Source: Polytrichum commune | Lineage: Eukaryota; Streptophyta; Polytrichopsida; Polytrichales; Polytrichaceae | Reading direction: 5' to 3' | Assembly (NCBI GenBank): GCA_950295325.1 | Contig: OX485804.1 | Span: 50,766,429 to 50,830,428, forward strand | Length of the DNA: 64,000 nt | Shown: in pieces, positions 12,770-25,619 of the stretch | Numbering within the stretch: the stretch's first letter is position 1 | Layout of the letters: each line of letters opens with the position of its first letter | The notes under the pieces: generated by a model | What the model was told of the DNA's origin: nothing | The model's database searches: none | Seen by the model: only the letters and a program-made list of their open reading frames with translations | Made by a program: the position numbers and the translations under genes

Positions 12770-15700
12770 CTATGTGAAGATTGTGATTACATCTCGCCTA
12801 TACCCTCGCACCATCAGGAGCCTGGGGATGTTTTCTACAAGCAAATCAATATACTCCATATAGCAGAATGGAGGGTGCTGCGGGGGTGGTGGAGGCAGAC
12901 TAACAAGTACTACTGCCGCAGTTTTCGAGTATCGAAGTATAATTGAGTTGAGCTTCAATGTTGTGTAGAGAAACTTGTTCACCTGAATCATCCCACTCAT
13001 CAGTCACCTGTCAACACATGGTGTTTCAAGAAAATTTGCTGTGTCTAAAGTACTCAAGTCCGGAAAAATAAATGAAGGTTGACAGAATTGAGTCTTTTAT
13101 CACTTATCCAATCGGATTTCTAGAAAGGTTCAGAATCATTTTTCATGACAGGCAGTAGTGCAGGATGCGTCCAATAGGCGAATTGGCACTATAGACATGA
13201 TCATCAGTGAGATATTGATAATTTGTTAGGACCAGGGATGTGTTCAAATGATCAAATAATACTTTATTTGTTCTAGAATGTTTAGCATAAATTTTTAAAG
13301 AGAGAAAGAAATTAAAGCCATATGCAACAATGGTGGTATGAATTTTATACTATGGCATTTATACAAGCTCAAATCTCCCTAGTATTCATTTCTCTTGGTG
13401 TATGCACCAATTAGAACAATGCCTAAGATAAATGGACTCATTCTAGATAGGATCTCTTTTGACACTTTCGGCTAAAAATAATTAAAAGCAATCATAATGG
13501 GCCTTCCTAGATTTTTTACTCAAAGATAATGCTCTCCAGGTATTCATACGCCTTGGCCATTACTCTGGTGGAATAAATGCAAGGGCTGAGAAGCCCAAAA
13601 TAAACCTATGTAAGGTACAAAACTGGTCTCTTGGGTGCATTATTTCAACATATTAGAGTTATCCCCTAACTTGGCATGACTTTTGGTCGGGAGTTGGTTA
13701 TTTGCATACAACACCTTCCACATCTGGTAAGTCTTCAGTGCATGCTTGGAGGTAGTGAGGAGGTTTGAACAGAGAACATTCTATATTGGTTCCTTAAAGG
13801 TTGAACTCATTTTGGCATGCCAAGAGGTGCTAAAATGAGTTTGGCCCTCAATGAACTGGAAAAGGTTGCTCTTCATGCAGATTTAAACACTACCTCTGAG
13901 CACGCACCACAAGTGGAAAGAAATAATTGATATTGTGTACGGAACAACAGACAGAATATCAGAGGGGACCAGCTCCTGATGAAAAGTCCCATTGTGTTTA
14001 AGGATAGCTCTATTGACAATGAAAAAGCTTGATAAGTCAAGCGTGACGGTGGATATTACAGAATAAAATGCAAAGCAGTTTTGTCCATCTTTGCTTACCT
14101 GTTGCTCGCTGTAATTACTGTACACAGCTGCCACATCGATTTTGCTCATTTCATCAGCAATACGTTTCCGGGCATTGGAAAAGGCTTCCATGGCATTCTC
14201 ACGACCTGCAAGGTTGTTATCCTGATCCTCCCAAGACTTCATGGTCACCACAATAACCTCCGCTTGCATACGTAGATCGTACAAAAACTTCTTCACATCT
14301 GCCTTCAATTCCTCAGCTTCTGTTTCTTCCTCGGCAATACAAAACACCTGCAAGGAGGTGAAAGGATATGAAAACTCAATTGCTGCTATCCAGGGCCTAG
14401 GATATCTGCCTGAACCCTGAAATAGTCTGCAGTCCTGGAGGTTACTTATTTTTGTTGATTTGACACCATAATTACCTTCGAAATCCCCGAAGTTGTCGAA
14501 TCTAAGGGATTTGAGATGAATCGACCACAAACACATAGGAGGTCAAAATTATTATGTTGGATGGATGAGAGGTATGCTCATATGCAACAACTTCCTCTCG
14601 GCTGTAGTGTGACTTACTGTAACCTGTAGTGTGCAACCTGAGTATACTTGAATTTTCAACCACTCACTGTGTTCTCATCCTTTCACTTCAAGTCTTGGGT
14701 AAGGGATCAAATGAAAGCTATTGAAAATGTACTGAGTCTCAAATGGCTGAGTTAGTGGGCGATCTTGATGTCTATGAAAGAGTTTGAAAATATCAAGATT
14801 TGAAGGAGATATAATTGTTTGAAACAGCTGGAGGCGTTTCTTGAAGGTAGGTTTTGGTGGTGAGAACCACTTTTACTAGGCATGCACTCACTTCAAGGAG
14901 AAGAAGCATGTAATAGAATACTTATAACCTTCAACATGGACCTTTGATGTTGAATACTGTAGGTTGGCGAATTGTGTGCACCCACAGAATTTTCCTGAAT
15001 GATTTTGGTCTGGAAATAAGCTTAATAGTGCAGCCCACAATATTTACCATGATCAGTGTAGCCACAAGAAAGGATTAAGTTTGAGATAATTTTACCTGAA
15101 TCTTACAGTGTTCAAAGCATTCCTTTGCCCGGAGCAACTGAGACAAGAGTAACATCAAACCACCATCACGAACAATCCAATACAAGTCGATTGTTCCAAA
15201 TTGTCTCTCATATTCTCCGGGCCACTCATCAAGGCCCTTCACGATTACAACCGCCTTGTTCGCGGTAGAACAGTCATTGATGATGCTGAAAAAGTTATCT
15301 GGCACATCATTATGAATCGCATCCCGCCATATTTCCGGATACCGCATGCACACAATATTTGGCTTCAAGTTGGCGAGCCCCATTGTCTGGATCACACCGC
15401 GAAATCCATCCAAAAGCCTTCTTGCTACAATAACTTCTGCGACTCCTTCACACTTTTTGTAGTCGATGTATGTGCTCAATAGCCTGCATGCCTGGAATTG
15501 AACAAATATCAATTGCCTAGTTTTGCACAAGTCGGAACTGTCAGAAGAAATAGTCAATTGGCTCCATTGGGTACAATACCTGACGAGCATCTTCAGCTCT
15601 TGTCTTGTAATCTCCTTGCAAAATGGATACGAAGATTGACATCCCACGGCCCTTTTTCTTCATGCAATTGGCAAAATCTGCTAGCTTTGGATGGCATGGT

Positions 15701-18700
15701 ACATCGAATGGAAGAATGCCCCATGGCTTGCAGAAAATGAGAGGAATAGGGTACCAGTTCTTGGGATGCACTTGAGTCGCTGCATCATACAAGGATTTAA
15801 ATGTTATTATTACTAACAATATTAGAAAACTTAAATGAAGTGGAATAAAGTATTCTGATAATTATAGAAAATCTGAAAAGACTGAGCATGTTTTTTGTTT
15901 GTTGCACCTCCAAGAGAACGGAGACTACGCAAGGCGAGTTGAAAGTAGGCACTTTTGAAGCCATCTCCCCAGTCTCCTCCTTTGCCCTTAATACTTACAT
16001 ACCAGTATAGGAGACTAGCGAGTGCTAAGGCAAAAATCGTGAACAACCACGAGATGAGGAACATGATGGCTGCATGTTCACAACAGAGATGTTAAATATT
16101 TCCAATTTTGCAAGACGCTGTAGATCTCTTGATATATTGTCATAGTTATCCTCTAAATCAATGGGACTTACATTCAGGATTTGGACCCCTATGATTTTCC
16201 ATTGGAAATTTTGCACACAATATCAAGAAACTAATTCCACTTGTGGGGCATGTTTGGAGGTGGTGTTTGAATCTGAATGAAGGGCAACCTATTTCAGTTC
16301 ATTAAGGAAGAAACTCTTTCTAGCACCTCTTGGCATGCCAAAAATAGTTAGACCCTCAAAGAACCACTATAGAATGTTCTTTGTTCAATCCTCCACACTA
16401 CCACCTCCAAGCATGCACTGAGAACTTACTGAATATAGAAGGTGTTGTACGCAAGACAACAAATTCTATTGTAACAATCGTGTTTCCATATCTAACAATA
16501 TGACATTGAAACTATCATACTTCCAACAATGTCAAGGTTGCAAATATGTCACTTGCCAGTCTGATGTGGGAAATGACGAAGAAAGTGGTAACCTCACCAA
16601 TGCAAAGAACAGCTCCCACGAGCGAGAGGCTCCAATGATGGAACTTCCAGCGTGGACGCCAGCTGGGTGCATCTAGAAGCTCAAGCAGAAGACACGACAA
16701 ATTCACTCCACCGTAACACATAAGAAAGAACATGGTAATGATGGGCGTAATAAGGTCAAGGTTGCCAATGACCACACATCCTGAACAAATCAGCATGGTA
16801 AAGAGAGTCGCCAAGTGAGGTTCTACACCATCGGGGGCTTTAAAATATTTTAATATGGGTAGAATGTCATCATTGGCTATGGCAGCAAGGAGACGAGGTG
16901 CTCCTGTGAGGCTCTGCAGGGCAGCACCAAGTGTCGAAAGAATAACTCCCACCTGTACTACCCAAGCTACCGGCCATGCTACTGTTGCCGTAAACATCCT
17001 GTGGCCAATCACAGAAATGTCAGAGCCATATCCATCGTCAAGGAAATGTTTTCAAATAAGTAAAGGATTACAGCGATAAAATTTGGATTTCACTAACTTC
17101 GGGTCAATATAGCCTAAACCCTAAATCAAGACCACAGTACAATCAATCATACCAAACTAAGACAGCACATATTAGAGTTATCCTCTATCTCAGCATGACT
17201 TTTGGTCAGGAGTTGATCAATTTGCTTACAAGATGTTCCATGTTCGGTAGGTTTCTGGTGCATGCTTGGAGGTGGCAGTGTGGAGGTTTGAACAGAGAAC
17301 ATTCTATACCAGTTGATTATGGGTCAAACTCATGTTGGCATGCCAATAGGTGCTAAAATGAGTTTGGCAGTCAATGAACCGAAATAGGTTATTTCACATT
17401 CAAATTTAAACACTACCTCCCAACATGCATCACAAGTGGAATTTTTTTATTAATTCTTTTGTATACAAAACAACCAATGGAAAATTATACAGGACCCAAC
17501 TCCCAAAGGAAAGTCCCCTTGAGTTACAGGATAAGTCTATTGATGATCACTACAGTAAACCTCTGATATAGTGTGGCCAACATTAGTCATCATCAGCACA
17601 CATTAATTGTCTTGCAATTACTGAGTGGCAACTACCGAGGTGTCATATCACTCTTGGTGGTACATGAGACCACTCTAATTAACATGGCATACTACTTTTA
17701 ATGCCACACTGGATCAGATGGTTAGTATACAGAAAAGATATTGGAGCAAACAACACATAGAAAATGAAAAGCTATACCTGTCAGTCAGGAGCTCCTCTCT
17801 CGTAGCGGCTGCCCCAAACAAGAATACAGATACCAAATAGAGCACAGTTGTTGAGCCAATCGCTGATAATGTGCCCACTGGTATTGACTTTTGTGTGTCT
17901 TTCAAAGAGGCGGAGCGATTTGAACCTGCCATGATGCCAGTGACAGCTGGGAAGAAGAGTCCTAATAGAGAACTGCATGGCCACCATAAAGGAAAAACTT
18001 TTGTTACTTTCACCTGGCGCAATATATAACAGTAAATTCTCCATGCACTCTGAATAGACTCAGAATAATACACAGATGCCACAGTACAGGCTAATTGAGC
18101 ACCACTTTACACTCTGGCCAAGGACCATACCCATGAAATTGTCAGGGCCCTTGAAACTCATCTGAAGGCCATAATATATACAAATTGAAATTAATTTCTG
18201 TGGTCAGAAGCCTTCAAGCGTAGGGTTAAGACACATGTGTCCAGGCTTTTAATTCTATTTCATTGAGATCCTGTTCACATGGGCCCTTCTACGCAGTAAG
18301 ATGAGATTAATCAAGGGTTGTGAGATTTTGAAGTGTCATGGCCTCCCGGTTTTGTGTTAGACTCCATCTCTTTGAGGCGGGCTTGGCACGAAATCTGGTA
18401 GACTATAAACAATTATCCATTGCATGCCATGTAAGACTCCACTTAGGTTTGTCATGCATTCAAACCTCCTTGGTCCCTTACTCCCTCAAGCTATAGTGTA
18501 AAGTGAAGTGGGTCGATCTCGGCATTTTCTCCCAAGTGAAAGATTTTAGATTTCAATGGTCACAGGCCCTGAAGCTCTAGTATAAAGTGCAGCCTACTAT
18601 AGGTGTATATATTAAGTTAGGACTCACGAGAAGCTCCAATATATGTCGCCATCAGGAGTTGGTATGCCTGCATGATTTGTGCGCTGATAAGCAGAACCCC

Positions 18701-21700
18701 AATTTGATGTCAGGGAGCCCCACCGCAGTCCAGTCACTCCAACTACAGCCCATAAAAGCCACTATATCAATTTATTGCATACCTCCTACTCGAAAACAAG
18801 TCCAAGTCAATCAATAAAATCCACTAACTTCTAGAATCAAAATATGTGCAAAAATGCTACATTGCAGTTATCCTTTAACTCCATGGGATTTTTTCTCAGA
18901 TGTTGGTCCCCTCTGACTTTCCATTGGATGTTTTTCATACAGTTTCACTAATTTCTTTCCACTTGTAGTGGATGCTAGGAGGCAGTGTTGGAATTTGCAT
19001 GAAAAGCAACCTATTTGGGTTCATTGATGGCCAAATTCATTTTAGCACCTATTGCTATGCCAAATTGAATTTGACCCTCAATGAACCCATGTAGAATGTT
19101 CTTCATTCAAACCTCCACACTTACTTCAAGTATACACCGCAAACTTACTGAACATGGAAACTATTTTATGCAAAAAATCCAAACTCCCAACCAAAATTCA
19201 GGTTGAGTTAGAGAATTACTCTATTGTAGCTTCATATATAGAGCCAAAAAAGAGCAATTAGACAATTCAGTATCATAAATAGTTAAGTTAGTAAAAATGC
19301 TGAAGTATTTGTGAAGATAGGAGAGAAAACTCACTTGGATCGTTGTGTCGGGGAGCAGCCAAAATACCAATGAAGATAAGGAAAACTGACAGGAGCACTG
19401 GAATGAGAAATGCAGGGCCAACCTTGTTGATGATTTTGACACCACCAAATACAATCAAGCAGAGTACGACTGTTAATATCACAGAATACACTTGAAGATC
19501 ATGTATATTTGTGGTCTTCAATACCGCTTGAACACTGGAAGGGGATGGCGCAAGAACCAGGTCTGTAACTGTTTCTGTAATCATTAAGTTGTTCAAATGA
19601 GTGAGAAAAAAACCTCACAAATATTCCAGCAATCAAGTGTGCAAAAGAACTACTGTTGAATATATAAGAGAATGCATTGCTCAGGTCTCCTTTTTCATAT
19701 TCAGCATCTCACACTAGAATTTGCCTTGTGAATAGTTCTAGATAGCTTACAAGCTGACCTTTTTTTAACCTAATAAGCCCTACTTGTTTACATCTCCTCC
19801 TGTAGATTCTAAATATCAGCATCTTACGTTTGAATATGCCTGCCTGAGGAAGTGCGTCCAAAAATGTTTCCACAGCTCCGAGTATATACCTGCAGAAGCA
19901 TACTCCACAAACGACCATTTTTGAGCTTCACAGTATCTTAAAGACAACTGCATTAATACACTGCACACCGTCGAATACATGAGCTTTCACCAGAAGAGAA
20001 AGCAATAGATGTTTAATATTGCTCATACAGCAGATTTTTTTCAACTAGAAAATATGAGATCTGGCAGCAGTTAATAAAGATCTTCATGGCATGTCTCAAT
20101 TCTTAAACAAGATTTGGAGGCTTGATGATTTTTGCTCTACTTTCTTAAATGTCACTGAGCAATATGTGTAACCTGATTAAACGTACTTCCTAAGGAAGTA
20201 GCCTAAAGAGATCAAAAGGAGGTCACAGCAGGTATTTACTTACAAGGACCCAGCTACCGCATTCCCAAGGAAAAAACACAGGCCGATACTGACACCAACC
20301 TCAGGTCCTAGTGCCCTACCAATCAGATAGTACGGACCTCCACCCTGCATTATCACAACAAAAAGAAGAAAGGCTTCAGAAAAGCTTTAAATACACTATT
20401 TGAATCAGGTATTTATTTATCTTGTGTAGAGAGATGCAGTAAAACAGCAGAACCACCAACACAAAAACAACCATCCCTAGAAATAACCACCTGAGAAGAA
20501 CTGGAACTCTTGTTGGTAACACAAATCTTATGAGATATACCACTTTGGCACAGAACTTTAGTTCAGTGTTAAGATGAAGTCACAAGGAATGTAGACTACG
20601 TTTTAATTCAAGGCTTTGTGCATGGTAGTACTTTAGTCAGACCTTCATAGCTCCATTAGTGGCAATTGCACTGAGAGAAATTCCAGTTAAAAATGTGCAG
20701 AGGCAGCAAAGACAGACTAGCACCAGACTGTGCCAAATGCCCGCTATGCCAACAATCCTGCAGGAAAAAATGGCTTATCAGTTTAAACATCAGTTGAAAA
20801 TAATTACACAAACAGAAAATTTCAGTGAAGAAGATCTTCAAAGAGTAGATGCGATTGCCCCCAATACTATATGTCACAATTGCCAGCACTAACTGGTACG
20901 GTGTGACATTAAATACAATTCATAAACACATTTCTATTTTCCACAGGTCACCAGTTCCCCACTGAAAGTAGAGCTGTCTTGCTAACTTTTACAACCTTGA
21001 GCTTATTGATTTCTTATTTAGATATATAAAAGCCATCCTTGCAACTTCAATACAGTATTAACAGCAGTTTAAATAATACACGTTCATGATCTCAAGAGGT
21101 ACAAAAAACTCACCATGAAAACCGAATATAGAATATGATACCAAGGATATTTTGGAGGCAAGGAATGAAGACGCCCATCAACGTACCCAAATTTGCACTC
21201 TTTGACTGCATCACAAAGATATTACAAGTTACTCAATGTTAAGTTGAGTGTTGCAGAAGTTCTTTTTAGCACCGCATTAAACACATCATCAGCAAATGAG
21301 AGGCTCAAGTGAAGACAGCAAGTAGAGTAAAGTTTGTCGAGGTTTAGGGTTTTGTTCCTTGTGACTTTATGCTTTTTTGAATCAGCCCCAACTAGCACCT
21401 GACCTAGAGATGCAGCAATGACATGTATGTTACCGTAGTACTACCTTACGCATTTAGGCACTTTGCTTGCCAGAATCAAATGTATTTTCATGCCACATCA
21501 GCTTCTGTACATGTTCTAACCAACAAACCACATGACACTTGGCACCATGACTCAAGAAAATAATTATTTTGTGCCAGATTCATACGGTAGTACAGTACCT
21601 GAAAGAAGGGCTGCTGAGCAGGATCTTGCCGTTGCCCAATAGGCACTGCAGCATCGCCTCCTCCTTCCCTGGGGATTTGTGGTGCACTTTGATTTCCTCC

Positions 21701-23100
21701 CATACCCATTCTAAATCCCACACAAAATCCAAGCCACTATCAATTTCTCCACATTTCAAACCCACCATTGCACATCACAAACCTCTACATTCTTATATCA
21801 ACACTAATTTCTCTTTGATACAATCACATCAAACGACATTAAAACTGAATCAATGCCTACCAAAGAGAGGGTTGCAATTTTATTTTGTTTTGTTTGTTTG
21901 CATAGCTCATGGTTACAAGACCTAAAAGGTTAATTTTCGAGTTACATCAATGTCAGAAGAAAGAATCATTACGTAATTATGTGTTGAGTCATTAGCACTG
22001 ATAAAATTTTAAACCCTCACACTTGGTAATGTGTAAACACTGACTCAACATTTCGAGCCACTATCTGGGCCATTATCATTTTCTCAGCATTTCAATCCCA
22101 CCACTGCACATCACAAACCTCTGAGTTTTTATACAATGAACACTAAGTTCTCGTTGATTTGATCACATCCAAATACACCAACACTGAATCAATGCCTACT
22201 GAGCGCAGGGTTTTGTGAAACTAATTTGATTGGTTTGTATACCTTTATAGTTGAAAGACCTAATAGGTTGATATATGAGTCAAATCAATCTTGGAAGAGA
22301 GAATCATTCGGTAGCTACATGTCGATTCATTAGCACTAAAAAGAAATTAAACCCTGATGTATCATCAACACTGACTCAACATTAAACGCTAGCACACACT
22401 TGCATTTTGAGCTCTGCTACTTCCATCATACTCCAACTAAATTCATGGGCATTACTTCAATGTTAATAATAAAGTAGCCATGAAATTTACTAACAGAAAA
22501 TTGCGATGATGATATTAAGTTACACATATAGTTTAAATACACACCTTCGAAGCTCCCTCACATTGACCAGAGGGTCAATTTCGAAAAGCTCCAGCTTCGA
22601 TTCTCGCTCATTTCGCTCAAAGATAGCGGTGCTAGGTGACCCCGGTCTTTGCACTCCATTCTCGGCAGACCTGTTTCAAAACCCACACCAAAAACCAGAA
22701 GAATGAAAAAAACTTGGCATCACTACTGTTACTCCACCGAATTTCTACCAATTTTTGCAGAATCTCTCATAATCTCAGCTGTTGGCGCCCTCTTCTTCGT
22801 TTCCTTTCTTGCTTACCGAACAACTGGGTGATCGTCAGGCACCGGCCTGCGGGCTGGAAACTGCGAAGTAAGATCCACCGAAGTCATCTCCACACCTTCC
22901 GGTTGCTCCGAACTTAGATCGACCTTGGCCATGGATTCTTCTTCATGTTGCAAGTCGGCGCTCCCTTCATTGTTTGAGTGATCGTTGTTATTTTCGTGAT
23001 TTCCTTCTTCCTCATGGGGTGGGGAGTGGCCCCCAGTCTCCTCCATCTCCATGCCCTTCCTCCCCCAATCGCAACAACAAAACTCACCTCTCAAGTCCAA
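12770..23100 (-). CDS. CCC1: Cation-chloride cotransporter, plant CCC1 type (SLC12 family)
   Basis: Sixteen exons join in frame to 1020 residues. From 5' to 3': 23100-22817, 22670-22545, 21710-21599, 21205-21114, 20757-20643, 20344-20244, 19889-19828, 19574-19335, 18742-18628, 17972-17778, 16998-16598, 16069-15908, 15779-15580, 15491-15096, 14347-14099, 12982-12770. Codon phase agrees at every junction. The hydrophilic N-terminus leads into the transporter core: [20 protein letters not shown] (about 183), [38 protein letters not shown] (about 421), [19 protein letters not shown] (about 515). The cytosolic C-terminal half has [31 protein letters not shown] and the ending [12 protein letters not shown]. 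These match plant CCC1, which is 975 residues in Arabidopsis and moves K/Na with Cl in endomembranes. Translation may start at Met17 (23052), giving about 1004 residues. The exon 5 donor is GTCTGA, weak but GT. Confidence 0.97.
13650..14015. mobile_element. Intronic miniature element, family C (copy C1)
   Basis: The left end reads TATTAGAGTTATCCCCTAAC and the right end, reversed, CAATAGAGCTATCCTTAAAC; the similarity runs inward over about 45 bases through GACTTTT and GGAGTTGG. Shared internal blocks with C2-C4 are GTGCATGCTTGGAGGT, GAACATTCTATA, TTGGCATGCCAA and AGGTGCTAAAATGAG. It lies in the last intron of the cotransporter gene and has no coding capacity. Confidence 0.8.
16139..16471. mobile_element. 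Intronic miniature element, family C (copy C2)
   Basis: The left end is CATAGTTATCCTCTAAATC and the core contains CTTGGCATGCCAAAAATAG, CCACCTCCAAGCATGCACTG and AGAATGTTCTTTGTTC. By its internal order it is inverted relative to C1 and C3. The right end is partly eroded (AACAAATTCTATTG). It lies in the intron between cotransporter exons 11 and 12. Confidence 0.75.
17169..17542. mobile_element. Intronic miniature element, family C (copy C3)
   Basis: It runs from ATATTAGAGTTATCCTCTATC to AGGATAAGTCTATTG. It has the same orientation as C1 and shares GCATGACTTTTGGTC, GTGCATGCTTGGAGGTGG, TTTGAACAGAGAACATTCTA and GGTGCTAAAATGAGTTTGGC. It lies between cotransporter exons 10 and 11. Confidence 0.8.
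18102..18590. mobile_element. Inverted-repeat element, family B (copy B2), in a cotransporter intron
   Basis: The ends are CCACTTTACACTCTGGCC on the left and, reversed, GCACTTTATACTAGAGCTTC on the right. Its reverse complement aligns along its whole length with B1. Because the host genes lie on opposite strands, both copies have the same orientation with respect to their host transcripts. It lies between cotransporter exons 9 and 10. Confidence 0.75.
18860..19226. mobile_element. Intronic miniature element, family C (copy C4)
   Basis: It runs from CATTGCAGTTATCCTTTAAC to GAGAATTACTCTATTG. The internal blocks TTAGCACCTATTGCTATGCC, CCTCAATGAACCCATGTAGA and ATGTTCTTCATTCAAACCTCC match C2 in the same orientation. 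It lies between cotransporter exons 8 and 9. Confidence 0.75.
21722..22400. repeat. Tandem duplication of about 340 bp in cotransporter intron 2
   Basis: Two successive copies share CTGAATCAATGCCTAC (at about 21847 and 22188), GCACATCACAAACCTCT (about 21769 and 22109), GAGTCATTAGCACT-like blocks and ACACTGACTCAACATT, in the same order. The offset is about 340 bases. It is non-coding and lies in the intron between 21710 and 22545. Confidence 0.8.
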
Positions 23101-23499
23101 TCAACTCAAAAGATGATGCAAACAACACCCCTGCCCTTCAACACCCTAACCTGCATCTCATCCGAGTCCTCCCAGATCCAAAAAAAGCCCACATGCACCC
23201 TCAACCTCAACCTCAATCAAAGCTTCCTCCGGTTCCAAGGAAACCTGTTCCGAAGTGCTTACAATTAACTTATTCCACAGAGTCACGAATGGGGTTAAGT
23301 ATTTTAGAGTTGCAGAATGCGGCAGTATCAGTGCACCAAGGATGATGTAAACTCTCTTCGAAAATGTGGCTGCCTAACCTTAACCCTCCAAAGTTGAAGG
23401 CCGCACCATCATCACCATCGAATGCTTAAGTAAACTCACTTACAAATGGGACTTCGGAAGGAGTTCTCATCATTTTCTTCCGACATCTAAGTTTAGTTT

Positions 23500-25080
23500 C
23501 TTTACTCAACATTTGTTTGAGCAAAACCCACATCCACTTAAAGTTACTGCGCCGGAATTACCTCAAAGCTTCCTGAAAAACATCATCCTCCCCTCCTGCA
23601 ATACTACAGGACACCTCTGAGAAGGACAATCTATGCGTTAGAAAGATATCAGCCTAGTCAGCGTCTCGTATGTATGCGGTTCATAGATTCGGAAATAGAC
23701 AACCTAGATGCAGCTTCAAGTGTCTTAAAATATATATTCTAGTTTACCCCAAAAAAATTTGGAAATTCTCAAAATTACTTATGTACTGTTTGGCGCAAGA
23801 ATTTCTCAAAGCTTCCTACGAGCCCATTATCATCCCTCTCTCTTTAAACAATAGATCTGACCAGGACAATCTATACATTGCAAAGATATTGGCCAGGTCA
23901 GTGACTGATCTGATCAACATCCATAGATTTGAGGAAAGCGAAACCTAGATTTAATGTCAACTGTCTTGAGTTGGAGATTTCCAATACCCACATTGGTTTT
24001 AGAAATTCTGAGCAAAACCCACATTTACTTATGTTACTTCCACCTCAATGATTTTCTTAAATACGAATGCGAATTGTACTTGAAGCAACCATTGACTCCA
24101 CCACATTCCAAGATCATTGTTGCCTATCGTACTTTGACTCATAGACTTGGCAATGAAAATGGATGTTGGATGAATATGTCATTTTTGTTCCTATGGTACA
24201 TTTGAAAATAAGGCACATTTCGTGTTGGAAGGTCCCCTACATGACCCCATTAGAGACAAGTTTCGATTGCTATTTGAAAAGGTAGTTCTAGGGAGCCTCA
24301 AGTCTTTCTTTTTAGTATACCACCAAGTTGACATTGGCCTTTGTATCACATAGACTACTACACTCCACCACTCTAAACAAATTAGTTGGTTTCAAACCAT
24401 CATGATGCACATTCAGTACCATTAGCTTTTTCTGTTTCCCAAATTTTAAAATCAATTTCAGTTCTTTTCTTTTCTTTTCACTTCAAAGCTTCCTACAAGC
24501 CCATGAGTCACCAGATCTCTCTAAACACCACATTTGACCACCCAAAATCTAGGTTAAGGGTGATATTGGCATGGTCAGCGTCCACCACATATGTACCCCA
24601 ACAATATATTTAAAGAAAGGGCTAACCTAGATTCAGGTTTCTGTATCTTAATTTGGAGCTTTCAAGTTGCCCAACATTTTTTGCAAATTTTGAGCAAAAT
24701 CCACATTTAATCTAAGTTACAAGAATTTCTTTGAAAGTTCATGGGAGCCCGTCCTTCCTCTCCAAACACCAGATCAGACAAAGGCAAACTCTACGTGGCA
24801 TAAAGATTTTGCTGTGGTCAGCAAGCAACTGTACCCGAGGCGTAGATTTTAGAAACCTAGATTCTTAGAACTAAAGAATTCCAACGACCCAACATTTTGC
24901 AAATTCTGAGCAAAACGTACATTTTATTTTATGTTGCAAGAATTTCTTTGGAGGTTCCAGGAAGCCCATCCTCCCTTCCCAAACACCAGATCTGACCTGG
25001 TGAAATCTACATGAAAACGAAGATATGGGCCTGGTCACCCTGCTATGTATAAAACGTTTAGATTCCTAGAAACACAATCC
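23500..25080. repeat. Degenerate tandem repeat upstream of the cotransporter gene
   Basis: A unit of about 220-240 bases recurs with strong divergence. Landmarks are CAAAGCTTCCTA-C-AGCCCAT, then CAGATCTGACC, then AAAGATAT-GGCC-GGTCAGC, then AACCTAGATT and GAGCAAAACCCACATTTA. The AAAGATAT landmark falls near 23642, 23881, 24563, 24802 and 25018, so some units between 23.9 and 24.5 kb are lost or interrupted. A further partial copy is at 25620-25860. No open frame is conserved between units. Confidence 0.7.
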
Positions 25081-25169
25081 AAGATTCACCAAACAATTGA
25101 GACTCCTACGTTACCTTACACTTTACCTCACCGTAACAAACCCCACATCTGACTAATAACTACATAGAT

Positions 25170-25336
25170 TCTCCCAATTAGTGTGTGTTACTATTCGGAG
25201 TTACGCAACTATTCAACCAGATTGTTATAGTTTACCAAGCATAGTCATTATGTTTTATAATGTATGAACAACATATTGAACTTTTGTCAGTAAAAGTTGA
25301 ACTCATGAGTAAGACTATATTGCACTGATTAGGGTA
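25170..25336. mobile_element. Miniature inverted-repeat element, family A (copy A2)
   Basis: The left end is CTCCCAATTAGTGTGTGTTA followed by CTATTCGGAGTTACG, the family-A hallmark. The right end is eroded (GCACTGATTAGGGTA). It is non-coding. Confidence 0.6.
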
Positions 25337-25389
25337 ACCAATGTACCAATAATAATATACAACGCCGAACAATCCGATGTGAATTTGAG

Positions 25390-25560
25390 CCCATTGGTCC
25401 TACCTTGCTCAAGAATTCCTTTGGTGCAGGGTGAAATTTATTGCCTACCTTGCAAGGGGCGGGCTCTTGATTATCATGTCCAGTAGAAAGAAGATTTCAC
25501 AGCCGAAAATCGAACCGCCCACCCCTCCATTCGATCGGTGTACTATGTCCTAATAATAAG
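25390..25560 (-). mobile_element. SINE-like element (copy S3)
   Basis: On the minus strand GGGCGGTTCGATTTTCGGC resembles a tRNA B box with its flanks, and GCTGTGAAATCTTCTTTCTACT follows. The same arrangement occurs at 43450-43580 and 48483-48600. The similarity suggests a tRNA-derived SINE family; end points are approximate. Confidence 0.5.
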
Positions 25561-25619
25561 GTGGAAAAAGTTCAAAAATTGTAAATAATGTCTACAATTG
25601 AATGGTGGGTGCGAGTAAA

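Noticed and set aside
12770-13000. The ATG at 13000 as the start of a separate 76-residue protein
   Set aside because: The acceptor before 12982 joins in phase to 14099, and the joined reading matches the cotransporter C-terminus; the upstream residues are intron.
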